DNA of 61,632 nucleotides. Source: Acidobacteriaceae bacterium (GTDB taxonomy: Bacteria; Acidobacteriota; Terriglobia; Bryobacterales; Bryobacteraceae). Below are positions 9,214 to 18,423 of the stretch, one piece after another (positions within the stretch are counted from its first letter, which is position 1; each line of letters opens with the position of its first letter). The stretch covers positions 1 through 61,632 of the forward strand of contig JAFAYL010000040.1 of assembly GCA_019240405.1 (NCBI GenBank), read 5' to 3'. The translations under genes and the position numbers were made by a program. Under the pieces are notes generated by a model that was not told where the DNA came from, made no database searches, and worked only from the letters and a program-made list of their open reading frames with translations.

Positions 9214-11844
9214 ATGACGGGAAACGATATCCGCTCGAAGTTTTTGGATTACTTCGCCGGACAAGGTCACAGGATTGTTCGCAGCTCGTCTCTGGTGCCG
9301 GCTGACGATCCTACCCTGCTGTTCACGAACGCAGGAATGAACCAGTTCAAGGAAGTCTTTCTGGGACTGGAGAAGCGCGACTATTCTCGCGCGAGCTCGT
9401 CACAGAAGTGCGTTCGGGCAGGCGGGAAGCACAACGATCTTGATAATGTCGGCTATACGCGCCGGCATCTCACATTTTTCGAGATGCTCGGAAATTTTTC
9501 ATTCGGAGATTACTTTAAGAAGGACGCAATTGCTTTTGCTTGGGAGCTCGTGACGGGCGCAAATTGGTTCGGCCTGCCGAAGGACAAGCTTTACGTCACA
9601 GTTTTTCGCGAAGATGACGATGCGGAGCAGCTCTGGCAGCGAGTAGCGGGAGTATCGAAAGATAGGATTTTTCGACTCGACGAAAAAGACAATTTCTGGC
9701 AAATGGGCGACACTGGCCCGTGCGGCCCGTGCTCGGAGATTCATTTCGACTTAGGGCCCAATGCAGCGGCGCCGGGGCGCGAGCATGAGCAGTTTCCGTC
9801 GGATGCTGGCGATCGTTTTGTCGAGATCTGGAATCTGGTGTTCATGCAGTACGATCGGGCGAACGACGGGACGCTGACGCCGCTGCCGAAACCGTCGATC
9901 GACACCGGAATGGGTCTCGATCGCGTGACTGCCGTGCTACAGGGGAAAGTATCTGTTTACGACACGGACCTGCTTGGGCCAATTATCGAACGTGCAGCCG
10001 AGCTGCTGCGCGTCGAAATTCACGCGAGCGAAAGAACGGATATTGCTCTCCGTATAAATGCGGACCACGCTCGTGCAACAGCATTCTTGATCCACGATGG
10101 CGTGCTGCCGTCAAACGATGGCCGCGGTTATGTCTTGCGCAAGATCATGCGGCGCGCGATGCGGAACGGGCGTTTGGCGGGCGCGACGGAGCCATATCTT
10201 CACAAGCTGACCGGCTTCGTCGCCGACTTGATGAAGCCCGCGTATCCCGAGCTCGAGGAGAGCACTGAGCGAGTTGCACGAATCGTGCGCGAGGAAGAGA
10301 ACCGGTACGCAACTACCTTCCAAGTCGCGGAACGTTTCTTCCAAGATGAAGCAAAATCGGCCGCGAATGGCGTGTTGCCAGGATCCGCGGCTTTCAAGCT
10401 GTACGACACATATGGTCTCGCGCTTGATGAACAGGAGGAGATGGCGCGCGAGTTCGGGCTTGGCATTGATCGCGAGGGCTTTGAAGCCGAGATGGAAAAA
10501 CAGCGAGTCCGCGCGCGGGCGAGCTGGAAGGGTGCGGACAAAGCGCAAATTGCCGAAGCATACAAGAATCTGCCGCCAGCCCAATTTGTCGGGCGCGAGA
10601 AGCTCGAGACTCTTGTTCAAATTCACAACCTGATCGTAAATAAGAGCCCCGCCGCTCTCGTCGAGCGAGGATCAGCAGAGGCTGTTTTCCCGGAGACGCC
10701 CTTCTATGCCGAATCTGGCGGACAGATCGGAGATACCGGCTTGCTGCTCGATCCGGAAACCCGCGAGAGAGTCGCGGTTGTAGAAGCTGCGTATAAGCCC
10801 ACGCCCTCGGCTATTGTTCACAAGATTCATGTCCTGAAGCCGATCCAGACCGGACAAAAGCTAATCGGTGTAGTCGATTCTACTTCGCGCAGCGCAACAA
10901 TGCGCAATCATACGGCAACTCATCTTCTCCACGCCGCTCTGCGCCAGGTTTTGGGCACGCACGTGAAGCAAGCGGGGAGCGTTGTTGAGCCGAGCAGATT
11001 GCGCTTCGATTTCACTCACTACTCTGCTATGACCAAGGATGAGCTGCGGGAAGTTGAGCGTTTAGTAAACCAGCGGATCCTCGAAAACACCGAGGTCATG
11101 ACCGACATTATGGATCTCGACCAGGCATTAGCCACCGGGGCCATGGCGCTGTTCGGTGAAAAATATGGCCAGAGCGTGAGGGTGGTGAGTATCCCCGGGT
11201 TCAGCCGTGAGTTGTGCGGCGGTACGCACGTCCATCGAACTGGTGATATCGGTCTGTTCAAGATCATTTACGAAGGCAGCATCTCGGCGGGAATACGACG
11301 CATCGAAGCGATCACAGGTGAAGGCGCGCTCGAAAGATTTCAGCAAGCGAGCGCCCAGCTGTCCACGGTGAGCGGGCTATTCCGCACTACAGAAGATGGC
11401 GTGCTCGAACAAGTGGAAAAGCTTCTCGAGCAGCACAAGATTGTCGAGCGCCAGCGCGATCAACTCAAAAGTCAAATGGCCCAGCGCCAAGGAGAGAAGC
11501 TGCCCAGCCGCATGGTGAACGGCACGACAATCGTTGCTGAAACAGTTGAAGGAATGGATCGAGATCAGCTTCGCGCGCTTGCGGATTCACTCCGTAATAA
11601 AGCGGGGAGCGCCGTCGTCGTGATTGCGTCCGTTAGTGATTCGACCATTGCGCTCGTGTCCGCGGTCAGTAAAGATCTCACGGGTAAGGTGCATGCAGGC
11701 AAGCTGGTCAGGGAGGTTGCGGCAGCAATCGGGGGAAAAGGGGGCGGCCGTCCCGATATGGCTGAAGGCGCCGGAAAAGATATCAAATCTTTGCCGGGGG
11801 CGCTCGAAAGCGTCTACCAAAAAGTTGAAGGGCTGCTTCAATAA
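9214..11844 (+). CDS. alaS: Alanyl-tRNA synthetase
   Basis: AlaRS charges tRNA-Ala with alanine and clears mischarged Ser/Gly. The 876-residue product is full length. It has the catalytic class II core at the N-terminus (FTNAGMNQFK, KCVRAGGKHNDLDNVG, FFEMLGNFSFGDYF, GDTGPCGPCSE). The editing domain follows, with HTATHLLHAAL (~565) and CGGTHVHRTGDIG (~667) providing the zinc-binding His and Cys. The C-Ala oligomerisation domain ends in GGGRPDMAEGAG. It starts 36 nt after polA and is followed 22 nt later by the ypdA-like gene, so the three are probably co-transcribed. Confidence 0.97.
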   Translation: MTGNDIRSKFLDYFAGQGHRIVRSSSLVPADDPTLLFTNAGMNQFKEVFLGLEKRDYSRASSSQKCVRAGGKHNDLDNVGYTRRHLTFFEMLGNFSFGDYFKKDAIAFAWELVTGANWFGLPKDKLYVTVFREDDDAEQLWQRVAGVSKDRIFRLDEKDNFWQMGDTGPCGPCSEIHFDLGPNAAAPGREHEQFPSDAGDRFVEIWNLVFMQYDRANDGTLTPLPKPSIDTGMGLDRVTAVLQGKVSVYDTDLLGPIIERAAELLRVEIHASERTDIALRINADHARATAFLIHDGVLPSNDGRGYVLRKIMRRAMRNGRLAGATEPYLHKLTGFVADLMKPAYPELEESTERVARIVREEENRYATTFQVAERFFQDEAKSAANGVLPGSAAFKLYDTYGLALDEQEEMAREFGLGIDREGFEAEMEKQRVRARASWKGADKAQIAEAYKNLPPAQFVGREKLETLVQIHNLIVNKSPAALVERGSAEAVFPETPFYAESGGQIGDTGLLLDPETRERVAVVEAAYKPTPSAIVHKIHVLKPIQTGQKLIGVVDSTSRSATMRNHTATHLLHAALRQVLGTHVKQAGSVVEPSRLRFDFTHYSAMTKDELREVERLVNQRILENTEVMTDIMDLDQALATGAMALFGEKYGQSVRVVSIPGFSRELCGGTHVHRTGDIGLFKIIYEGSISAGIRRIEAITGEGALERFQQASAQLSTVSGLFRTTEDGVLEQVEKLLEQHKIVERQRDQLKSQMAQRQGEKLPSRMVNGTTIVAETVEGMDRDQLRALADSLRNKAGSAVVVIASVSDSTIALVSAVSKDLTGKVHAGKLVREVAAAIGGKGGGRPDMAEGAGKDIKSLPGALESVYQKVEGLLQ

Positions 11845-11866
11845 AACGGCTGGGAGCTCACGCTGA

Positions 11867-12859
11867 ATGGACCAGATGGATGTTGCCGTTATCGGAGCTG
11901 GTCCGACGGGCCTCGCCTGCGGCATCGAATTGCAAAAACGCGGATTATCGCCCGTCTTATTCGACAAAGGCTGCGTTGTTAATTCCCTCTATCATTACCC
12001 GACCAACCTTGTTTTCTTTACCACGCCTGAGCTCCTCGAAATCGGCGATTTACCCATGACATCGCTCAATGAGAAACCGGGGCGCACGGAAGCGTTGAAG
12101 TATTACCGGCGAGTTGCGGATCATTACGAGCTCAGTATCCACCAATACGAGCGCGTTATCGGTTTCGATGGCTCAGACGGAAACTTCAGCGTGCGTACCG
12201 AAACTTCGCGTGGCGAGCGCTTCTGTTATCGCGCCAAGAAGATTATTCTCGCGACGGGCTACTACGATATTCCGAATTACCTCGGCGTTCCCGGCGAGCA
12301 TCTGGGAAAAGTGATTCACTACTACCGCGAAGCTCATCCTTACTACAACCACGATGTGCTGATCGTCGGCGCTAAGAATTCCGCGGCACTCGCAGCGCTG
12401 GAGCTCTTCTGGACGGGCGCGCGCGTGACGCTGGTACATCGCGGGGCGGGCATGTCGTCGAACGTGAAGTATTGGATCAAACCGAACATTGAAAATCGCA
12501 TCGCAAACGGGGATGTCAAAGCATACTTTCACAGCACTGTGAAGGAGATTCGTCCGCACGATGTGCTTCTCGATACACCGGAAGGAAGCGTGAGGATCAA
12601 GAATGACTTTGTGTTCGCGATGACAGGTTACCGGCCCGATTTCGAATTCATGGCCGAGCACGGCATTCACCTAGATCCCGCCACTTCAAAGCCGATTACG
12701 AATCACGAGACTCTGGAAAGCGAGCGGCAAGGTGTGTATCTAGCGGGTGTCATTGTTGCGGGCACGCACACGAACGAGATCTTCATCGAAAACGGCCGCT
12801 TTCATGGCAAGGTGATCGCAACCGCGATCGCGACAAGCTTGAACGGGCGAAGCTCCTGA
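11867..12859 (+). CDS. ypdA: YpdA-type bacillithiol disulfide reductase (FAD/NADPH)
   Basis: A 330-residue flavoprotein. The N-terminal FAD-binding Rossmann motif is VAVIGAGPTGLACGIELQKRG. A second dinucleotide motif, LIVGAKNSAALAALEL (~residue 163), is suited to NADPH. There is no CxxC active site of the thioredoxin-reductase type, which agrees with the YpdA family that regenerates bacillithiol from its disulfide. The segment SLYHYPTNLVFFTTPELLEIGDLP is highly typical of the family. An ATG nine bases downstream is an alternative start. Bacillithiol synthesis genes are not in the window, so the thiol is inferred from the family. Its stop is followed by a hairpin shared with the convergent BtuF-like gene. 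Confidence 0.85.
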   Translation: MDQMDVAVIGAGPTGLACGIELQKRGLSPVLFDKGCVVNSLYHYPTNLVFFTTPELLEIGDLPMTSLNEKPGRTEALKYYRRVADHYELSIHQYERVIGFDGSDGNFSVRTETSRGERFCYRAKKIILATGYYDIPNYLGVPGEHLGKVIHYYREAHPYYNHDVLIVGAKNSAALAALELFWTGARVTLVHRGAGMSSNVKYWIKPNIENRIANGDVKAYFHSTVKEIRPHDVLLDTPEGSVRIKNDFVFAMTGYRPDFEFMAEHGIHLDPATSKPITNHETLESERQGVYLAGVIVAGTHTNEIFIENGRFHGKVIATAIATSLNGRSS

Positions 12860-12876
12860 AGCGGCTTAAAGCCGCT
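12860..12876. terminator. Short hairpin between convergent genes
   Basis: A 6-bp perfect stem AGCGGC/GCCGCT with a TTAAA loop starts one base after the ypdA stop, and it contains the stop codon of the convergent BtuF-like gene. Position and symmetry suit a bidirectional terminator, although no T-run follows on either side. It could equally be a copy of a short REP-like element. Confidence 0.35.
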
Positions 12877-13786
12877 CCCATCCCACATGCTCCATCTTCG
12901 GCCGGAATAAGTGCGGGTGCAAAATCTCCGCGAAAATCTGAAGCGACTCGACGAGACGCGGCCCGGGACGGTTCATGAACTGATTCCCGTCACAGACGAA
13001 AACTCTGCCCTCGCGAACCGCTCGCAAATGACTCCATCCCGGGCGATCGGAAAGCCAGTGCATCTCAGCGCGTGTGCGCTGGAGATCGAAACCGCAAGGC
13101 AGAGCAATAATCAGGTCCGGATCAGCCGCAACCAGCGCCTCCCATGTCATCCAGGGCGCATGTTCGCCCGGCACTCCAAATCGATTCTGCCCTCCCGCCA
13201 TTTCGATCAGCTCGGGAACCCAGTTCCCGCCAGCCATTAACGGCTCGAGCCATTCAATGGCCGCGACGCTCCGCTTCACCGGGGAGGATTGGGCGATCCG
13301 CTGAATCTGCTCCATTCGTTTCTTCAGAGAATCGATCAGCGCTGCGCCACGAACTTCGCAGCCACACGCCACGGCGACTCGACGGATATCCTGCCAGATG
13401 TCCGCAAGCGCGTATGGCTCCAGACACACGATTTGCGCGTCAATTCCGAGATCAGCCTGAAACGCACTCGTCACATCGTCAAGGCTTACCGCGCACACTT
13501 TGCATTGAGACTGCGTAATGATTTGCGTGGGCGCGAGACTCCGGATGAGATTAGAATTCACGCTGTAGACGCTCGCCGCTGCCCTCAATCGCTCTTTCAC
13601 CAGACGGTCGATTTCCGCGCTTGAGCCGCAGATGTCAATGGCGGGTTGCGTGCAAACGGGAAGCGCAGTCACCTCTGCCGGGTAATCGCATTCATGCGAC
13701 CTCCCCACCTGAAAATCGCCAAGCCCCAGAGCGTGTACGATCTCCGTGGCACTGGAAATTAGCGGAAGGAGTCGAAGGCCCCGCAC
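12866..13786 (-). CDS. BtuF-like cobalamin/metal-chelate binding protein without a signal peptide
   Basis: A 306-residue protein of the periplasmic-binding fold with a long helical backbone. It starts RLLPLISSATEIVHALGLGDFQVGRSHECDYP, the classic opening of BtuF-type proteins. Later blocks (EWLEPLMAGGNWVPELIEMAGG, PWMTWEALVAADPDLIIALPCGF and the closing RPGPRLVESLQIFAEILHP) also fit. There is no signal peptide: the fold starts within ten residues of the GTG start. The frame gives no hydrophobic leader upstream, and no BtuC or BtuD gene is adjacent. It may be a cytoplasmic corrinoid-binding protein rather than a transport component. No B12-box (GCCACTG) was seen upstream. Confidence 0.75.
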   Translation of the reverse strand: MRGLRLLPLISSATEIVHALGLGDFQVGRSHECDYPAEVTALPVCTQPAIDICGSSAEIDRLVKERLRAAASVYSVNSNLIRSLAPTQIITQSQCKVCAVSLDDVTSAFQADLGIDAQIVCLEPYALADIWQDIRRVAVACGCEVRGAALIDSLKKRMEQIQRIAQSSPVKRSVAAIEWLEPLMAGGNWVPELIEMAGGQNRFGVPGEHAPWMTWEALVAADPDLIIALPCGFDLQRTRAEMHWLSDRPGWSHLRAVREGRVFVCDGNQFMNRPGPRLVESLQIFAEILHPHLFRPKMEHVGWERL

Positions 13787-13964
13787 AGACTCACTTTACC
13801 GGTACCAGCGAGAGTCCTACGATAACGCACGCTGCGATTCGGCATCCTCGGTGCAAGTGCAGTTGAGCAAGAAACCCTGAGTTAAACACCTGAGATGGTT
13901 TGTCATTGCCGTATGCTCCTGCCCGGCATTGCTAATCGTTTGAATTCCCCGTGCGTTTCGCGAA

Positions 13965-13999
13965 GCTGCAGCCCCTTGAAGAGGCTGCAGCCCGTTGAA
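13965..13999. repeat. Two 16-nt direct copies, GCTGCAGCCC(C/G)TTGAA
   Basis: Copies at 13965-13980 and 13984-13999 differ at one base and repeat with a 19-nt period. They lie in the 245-bp gap between the BtuF-like and lectin genes, both of which are on the minus strand. The core CTGCAG is palindromic. Function is unknown; a REP-type remnant is possible. Nothing else was recognised in this gap. Confidence 0.5.
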
Positions 14000-14031
14000 A
14001 TTGAGAAGCGGTGGCACGACACGACACCGAG

Positions 14032-15012
14032 CTAACGCACATTCCAATTCTGGCTCGTCGCGCCAGTGCACCTGTTAATCACGAGTTGTTTGCCGCCTCC
14101 CACCGATGGCCCTGCGCTGTCCAGGCAAAGTTGGCTCTGCACGCCGTAGATCACGGTGCTGTCCGCCGCAAGCCCAATATCCCGGCCGTTTATAATTTTC
14201 CACTGCTGGTTTTCGCCGCCGTTGCAATCGTGCAGATCCACTAGGCTTCCGTGATCGGTCGCTGCTCCCTTCACCTCAAGGCATTTGCCCGCGCCTCCGT
14301 TTGCCGTGCCAATACCTTCGAGCTTGCCATCGGAATAGCTCCACTCCTGTGGAATATCTCCGGAGCAGGAGTAGGCGAGCACGGGCGTGCCGTTAGCCGT
14401 GAAGGCCCCTTCGACGGCTTCGCACACGAAGGGGGCATTCGAGTTTATTTGAAAATGGATGTTACGAACGTTCCAATTTTGGCTCGTCGCTCCGGTGCAC
14501 TTGTTCATCACGAGTTGTTTGCCGCCGCCGACCGACGGCCCTGCGCTGTCCAGACACAGGTCGGTTTGATTGCTGCGAATCAAGGTGCTGGCCGGAAGCC
14601 CGATTTCCGCGCCGTTTATAATTTTCCACTGCTGGTTTTCGCCACCGTTGCAGTTGTACAAATCCACCAGGGTTCCCGGCGCGGTCGCCGCTCCCTTGAC
14701 GTCCAGGCACTTAGCCTCCCCGTTTGCCGTGCCAAGGCCGACGAACTGGCCTTCGACATAGTTCCAATCTTGGCTAAAAGCAACTGAGCAGGAGTAGGCC
14801 AGCACGGGCGTGCCATTGTCCGTCTTGCCTCCTTCGACGGCTGCGCACACGAAGGGGGCACTCGAGTTTATTTGGAGCACTGCAGCGTTCATTGAGCTAA
14901 CGCCGGCAGCCAGCATACCGAGCAACGCTAGAGCTCCGAATACTGGCAAGGTTTGATTGATGCGGGCGGCCGCTCTGGTGAATCGACTCCGCTGAAAAAT
15001 ATGTCTTTTCAT
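14032..15012 (-). CDS. Secreted ricin-type lectin with two tandem beta-trefoil domains
   Basis: A 326-residue product. A basic N-terminus is followed by a hydrophobic segment (VFGALALLGMLAAGVSSMNAA) that looks like a Sec signal peptide. Two tandem ~143-residue beta-trefoil (R-type lectin) units follow, each with the QxW signatures (ENQQWKIING, TSQNWNVR) and conserved CLDSAGPSVGGGKQLV. The units are nearly identical in protein and DNA, repeating every 426-429 nt. No catalytic domain is attached, so it is probably a sugar-binding secreted or surface protein. I use the ATG at 15012, 7 nt after AGGAG on the minus strand; 15018 is too close to it. The gene is divergent from the sigma factor/kinase pair. 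Confidence 0.85.
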   Translation of the reverse strand: MKRHIFQRSRFTRAAARINQTLPVFGALALLGMLAAGVSSMNAAVLQINSSAPFVCAAVEGGKTDNGTPVLAYSCSVAFSQDWNYVEGQFVGLGTANGEAKCLDVKGAATAPGTLVDLYNCNGGENQQWKIINGAEIGLPASTLIRSNQTDLCLDSAGPSVGGGKQLVMNKCTGATSQNWNVRNIHFQINSNAPFVCEAVEGAFTANGTPVLAYSCSGDIPQEWSYSDGKLEGIGTANGGAGKCLEVKGAATDHGSLVDLHDCNGGENQQWKIINGRDIGLAADSTVIYGVQSQLCLDSAGPSVGGGKQLVINRCTGATSQNWNVR

Positions 15013-15131
15013 TTTCATTCTCCTATGTTCTGTGTTCGCGAAAGGCAGGTACATCGCCTCTGTATAGAAAGGCGGAAAGCGGCTATGAATTGCCTCATGG
15101 CGAGGAGCTTTACATACCAGCCAAATGGGAT

Positions 15132-15745
15132 ATGATCTATTCGGTCAGCTTGACCAGCTCCCGATTAAGAGAGGCATGCCTCTTGGCCGAGTCGCCGTCC
15201 ACCGTAACTCAGCTCTTGACCTGCGGCGACGAACGCGCTTTGCATGATTTGGCTCCGATCGTCTACGACGAACTGCGGCGTTTGGCGCGCTACTACTTGC
15301 GCTCCGAACGTCCGGAACACACGCTGGAAAGCGCCGCGTTGGTTCACGAAGCTTACCTTCGCTTAATTGGGGGCGAGTCTCGCGAACTGCGGAATCGGGA
15401 TTATTTTTTTGCGGTCGCTCGCGGCTCATGCGGCAAATCCTGGTGGACTATGCGCGCAGCTGGAAAGCGGCCAAGCGCGATGCGGGCTGCAGGGTTAGCC
15501 TGAGCAATGCAAGCGACATTCCAATCACCATGGATGAGGATCTGCTGGCGCTGGATCGAGCGCTGGAGGAACTCGCGCGCATCGATGAGCGGCAAGCCAG
15601 GATTGTCGAGCTGAAGTTCTTCGGCGGTCTTTCCTCGAGCTCGGCCGCGTCCGTACTAAATATTTCACGCGCCACCGTTGATCGCGAATGGGCGGTCGCC
15701 CGGCTGTGGCTCCATCGGCGCGTGCGCACCTCGGCACAGCCATGA
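15132..15745 (+). pseudogene. ECF sigma factor (TIGR02999 type), interrupted by a one-base frameshift
   Basis: Two overlapping frames together encode one ECF sigma factor. Part one, from ATG 15132, has the sigma-2 region (PIVYDELRRLARYYLRSERP, HTLESAALVHEAYLRLI) and runs to DYFFAVA. Part two starts around 15428 (MRQILVDYARSWKAAKR) and holds sigma-4 (DERQARIVELKFFGGLSSSSAASVLNISRATVDREWAVARLWL). Stepping back one base near 15425 restores FFAVARGLMRQILVDYAR, as in intact family members, so one base is missing. The downstream part keeps normal codon use. Its stop overlaps the kinase ATG (ATGA), the common sigma/kinase pairing in Acidobacteria. It may be a recent loss-of-function mutation, a sequencing error or, less likely, programmed frameshifting. 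Confidence 0.85.
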
Positions 15746-18300
15746 CTTCTGATCACTGGCAACGGGTGAAGGACCTGCTCGTTCGGGCTCTCGAGCTTTC
15801 GCCGGAGAAGCGTGGTGCTTTCCTCGATCAGGCCTGCGGCCCCAATCGCGCAATGCGCGACGAAATCGACACTCTCTTGTCAGAAGAGGACGCCGTTCGG
15901 TCGGAGTTTCTTCAATCTCCGCCCGGCTTGGATTTTCTCGGGAGCCGGAATGATGGCGGCGGTGAGGCTGCCGATGTACCCTCCGCCGGGCAGCTCTTTG
16001 CCGAGCGCTTCCAGCTTGTGCGCAAACTCGGAGAAGGCGGCATGGGCCAAGTCTGGCTTGCCGCGCAAACCTCCCCGGTACGCCGGACAGTTGCGGTCAA
16101 ACTCATCAGGGCAGGCATGTATGACGAGTCGGTTGTGAAGCGCTTCCAAGCCGAGCGCCAGTCCCTGGCCATGATGGATCACCCCGCCATTGCCAAAGTG
16201 TTTGACGCCGGGGCAACGCCGCAGGGCCAGCCCTTCTTCGTGATGGAGTACGTTCCCGGACTGTCCATCACTGAATATTGCGACGAGAAGAAACTCGAAA
16301 TCGCCGACCGTCTGGAACTTTTCATCCAGGCATGCGAAGGCGTGCAGCACGCGCACCAGAAAGCGATCATTCACCGCGATCTGAAACCAGCCAACATTTT
16401 GGTGGTAGAAATCGACGGCAAGCCGGTGCCCCGCATTATCGATTTCGGACTTGCCAAGGCAACCACGCCGCGGCTTGGTGGCGAGACCTTCTTTACCCAG
16501 ATGGGACATTTTGTCGGCACGCCCGGATACATGAGTCCGGAGCAGGCGGACCCCAGCGAGGATATTGACACCCGTACCGACGTGTATTCGTTGGGCGCAG
16601 TGCTCTACGTGCTGCTGGCTGGGTCACAGCCCTTCGAAACCAAAGCTTGGGAAAAGCTGCCGCTTGACGAGCTATTAAGAAGACTCCGCGAGGAAGAACC
16701 GCCAAGTCCCAGCGCCAAAGTGGGCAGTGATCGAAACACCTCGAGTGTTACAGCCGAAGCGCGCGGCACTCAGCCAAAGCAACTGCTCGCAATGTTGCGC
16801 GGTGATCTGGACTGGATCACGATGAAAGCGCTCGAAAAGGATCGCTCCCGGCGCTACGCTACTCCCTCGGAGTTAGCGTCTGACATTCGCCGCTACCTGA
16901 ACCACGAGGCCGTAAGCGCCCGCCCGGCAAGCACCGGCTACCGGTTGCGCAAGTATGTTCAACGGCACGAGGCGCTGGTGGTGGGGATAGCGACGGTTCT
17001 TTTGGTCTTGGTCATGGGGGTCGCAGTAAGCACATTCGAGGCGATCCATGCCCGGCAGGCACGACAAGTGGCGCTTCGCGAGCGCGATCTTGCGGAACGG
17101 CGTTTCGAGGATGTGCATAAGATGGCGCGGGAGGTGATCTTTAATCTTCAGAACCAACTCGCCGCGATTCCCGGTACGACACAGGTCCGGAGGGATCTGA
17201 CGGCAGTCGCGATCAATTACCTCGATGCCTTGGCAAGAGACGCAACTGCCGATATAAGCCTGCAAGGGGAGTTGGTAGGGGCGTATCTTCGAATCGGCAA
17301 CATCCAAGGCGATACCGGAACGGAAAATCTTGGCGACCTGCCGGCCGCGCTCGAGAGCTATTCGAAAGCCGAACGACTCGCGCGGGCGCTGGTTGCGAAG
17401 AATCCCTCGAGGCGGGCAAAGGGGTTGCTGGCAGAGGCCTTGATGGCGCAAGCGTACGCAGCTAAATATACCAACGAGCCTGCCCGAGCTGCCGCAAAGG
17501 CGATCGAGGCTCTTGCGCTTGCCCGCAAACTTGCTCAATCCGATCCCACGAGCAAAGACGCGCAGTTCGCGCTCGGGGCTGCGCTGCAGTGCGCTGCTCT
17601 ACAGGTCGGCATGAAGGACAGAATCTTTTATCTCGAGGAGGAAGCGTCTGTGTTCGAAGGGATGCTGGCCCATGATCCGGACAATCCGGACCGGTGGCAA
17701 AATGCCGCTCTGGCGCATAAGTACATTGCGGGACATTTGATCGGCAGCCCAGATCTGGATCGCGCCTTCGTGCATCTGAAGCGAGCCGAAGAACTGGATG
17801 AACTCGCCCTACAGGCTGCGCCGAACAATCCGGAATGCAAAATGGGCGTCGCCATTGACCTGAACCAGTGGGGCGAGTATTACGGGGAGAAAAAGGATTT
17901 TGCGAAAGCGATCCAATACACGCGAGCGTCCCTCGCGATCCGGCGTGAACTTGCCACCGCCGACCCAAAGGACAACTGGGCGCAAGAGAAGCTTTCCTAT
18001 ATTCTGAGTAGTCTGGGAGACTTACAGTTGCAGGTGTCGGCGATTGATGCTTTGGCGAGCTACAAGCAGGCGAAGTCGATCGCGGAAAAACTTCCGACAC
18101 AGTCATTGCGACAAGAACGGTTGGCGAGCTCGATTTCGGGCATCGGCAATGCTTACCGAAAGCTCGGCAATGTGCAACGCTCCTGCGCCGCCTTTGCAGA
18201 ATCGCTAAAGCTCTACCGGGCTCTAAAGTCCCCTGAACACCCCAATAGCGCCGCGGCAACTGAGAAAGCTTACTCCCGTTGCCCGGACGCGAATCGATGA
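15742..18300 (+). CDS. Membrane Ser/Thr protein kinase with TPR-like extracytoplasmic region
   Basis: An 852-residue Hanks-type kinase. After an ~90-residue N-terminal region, the kinase domain shows the glycine loop LGEGGMGQVW (~97), VAVKLI (~118), the catalytic loop HRDLKPANI (~212), DFGLAK (~233) and GTPGYMSPEQ. All catalytic residues are present. One membrane helix (ALVVGIATVLLVLVMGVAV, ~412-432) separates it from ~420 helical residues that look like degenerate TPR repeats, probably outside the membrane or acting as a sensor. The ATG at 15742 overlaps the sigma factor stop, so kinase and ECF sigma factor are translationally coupled. The kinase probably controls that sigma factor, as inferred for similar pairs. 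Confidence 0.9.
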   Translation: MTSDHWQRVKDLLVRALELSPEKRGAFLDQACGPNRAMRDEIDTLLSEEDAVRSEFLQSPPGLDFLGSRNDGGGEAADVPSAGQLFAERFQLVRKLGEGGMGQVWLAAQTSPVRRTVAVKLIRAGMYDESVVKRFQAERQSLAMMDHPAIAKVFDAGATPQGQPFFVMEYVPGLSITEYCDEKKLEIADRLELFIQACEGVQHAHQKAIIHRDLKPANILVVEIDGKPVPRIIDFGLAKATTPRLGGETFFTQMGHFVGTPGYMSPEQADPSEDIDTRTDVYSLGAVLYVLLAGSQPFETKAWEKLPLDELLRRLREEEPPSPSAKVGSDRNTSSVTAEARGTQPKQLLAMLRGDLDWITMKALEKDRSRRYATPSELASDIRRYLNHEAVSARPASTGYRLRKYVQRHEALVVGIATVLLVLVMGVAVSTFEAIHARQARQVALRERDLAERRFEDVHKMAREVIFNLQNQLAAIPGTTQVRRDLTAVAINYLDALARDATADISLQGELVGAYLRIGNIQGDTGTENLGDLPAALESYSKAERLARALVAKNPSRRAKGLLAEALMAQAYAAKYTNEPARAAAKAIEALALARKLAQSDPTSKDAQFALGAALQCAALQVGMKDRIFYLEEEASVFEGMLAHDPDNPDRWQNAALAHKYIAGHLIGSPDLDRAFVHLKRAEELDELALQAAPNNPECKMGVAIDLNQWGEYYGEKKDFAKAIQYTRASLAIRRELATADPKDNWAQEKLSYILSSLGDLQLQVSAIDALASYKQAKSIAEKLPTQSLRQERLASSISGIGNAYRKLGNVQRSCAAFAESLKLYRALKSPEHPNSAAATEKAYSRCPDANR

Positions 18301-18331
18301 CACTCGGCGGTTCGATGGCGGAGCGATAGCC

Positions 18332-18406
18332 AACGAAGATCTAAAGAACCTGCGCTCCGATCCTCCCTTTCAGGAACTCATCACTCAATTTCGGCAACAG
18401 TACTAA
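18332..18406 (+). pseudogene. Remnant of a TPR/kinase-type C-terminus
   Basis: In a different frame from the kinase, just after its stop, the sequence reads NEDLKNLRSDPPFQELITQF and then RQQY before TAA. An L-R-S-D-P-x-F-x-x-L ending is typical of TPR proteins and TPR-tailed kinases. No intact gene leads into it. It is probably what is left of a related tail after deletion or recombination. Evidence is limited to about 24 codons. Confidence 0.4.
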
Positions 18407-18423
18407 GGCGGCCCAGTCGCACT

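Noticed and set aside
13787-14031. Possible cobalamin riboswitch ahead of the BtuF-like gene
   Set aside because: No B12-box core (GCCACTG) or matching stems were seen in the gap on the minus strand.
15417-15440. Programmed frameshift site in the ECF sigma gene
   Set aside because: No slippery heptamer (X XXY YYZ) or clear downstream stem. The spot is a short GC run, which suits a mutation or a sequencing error better.
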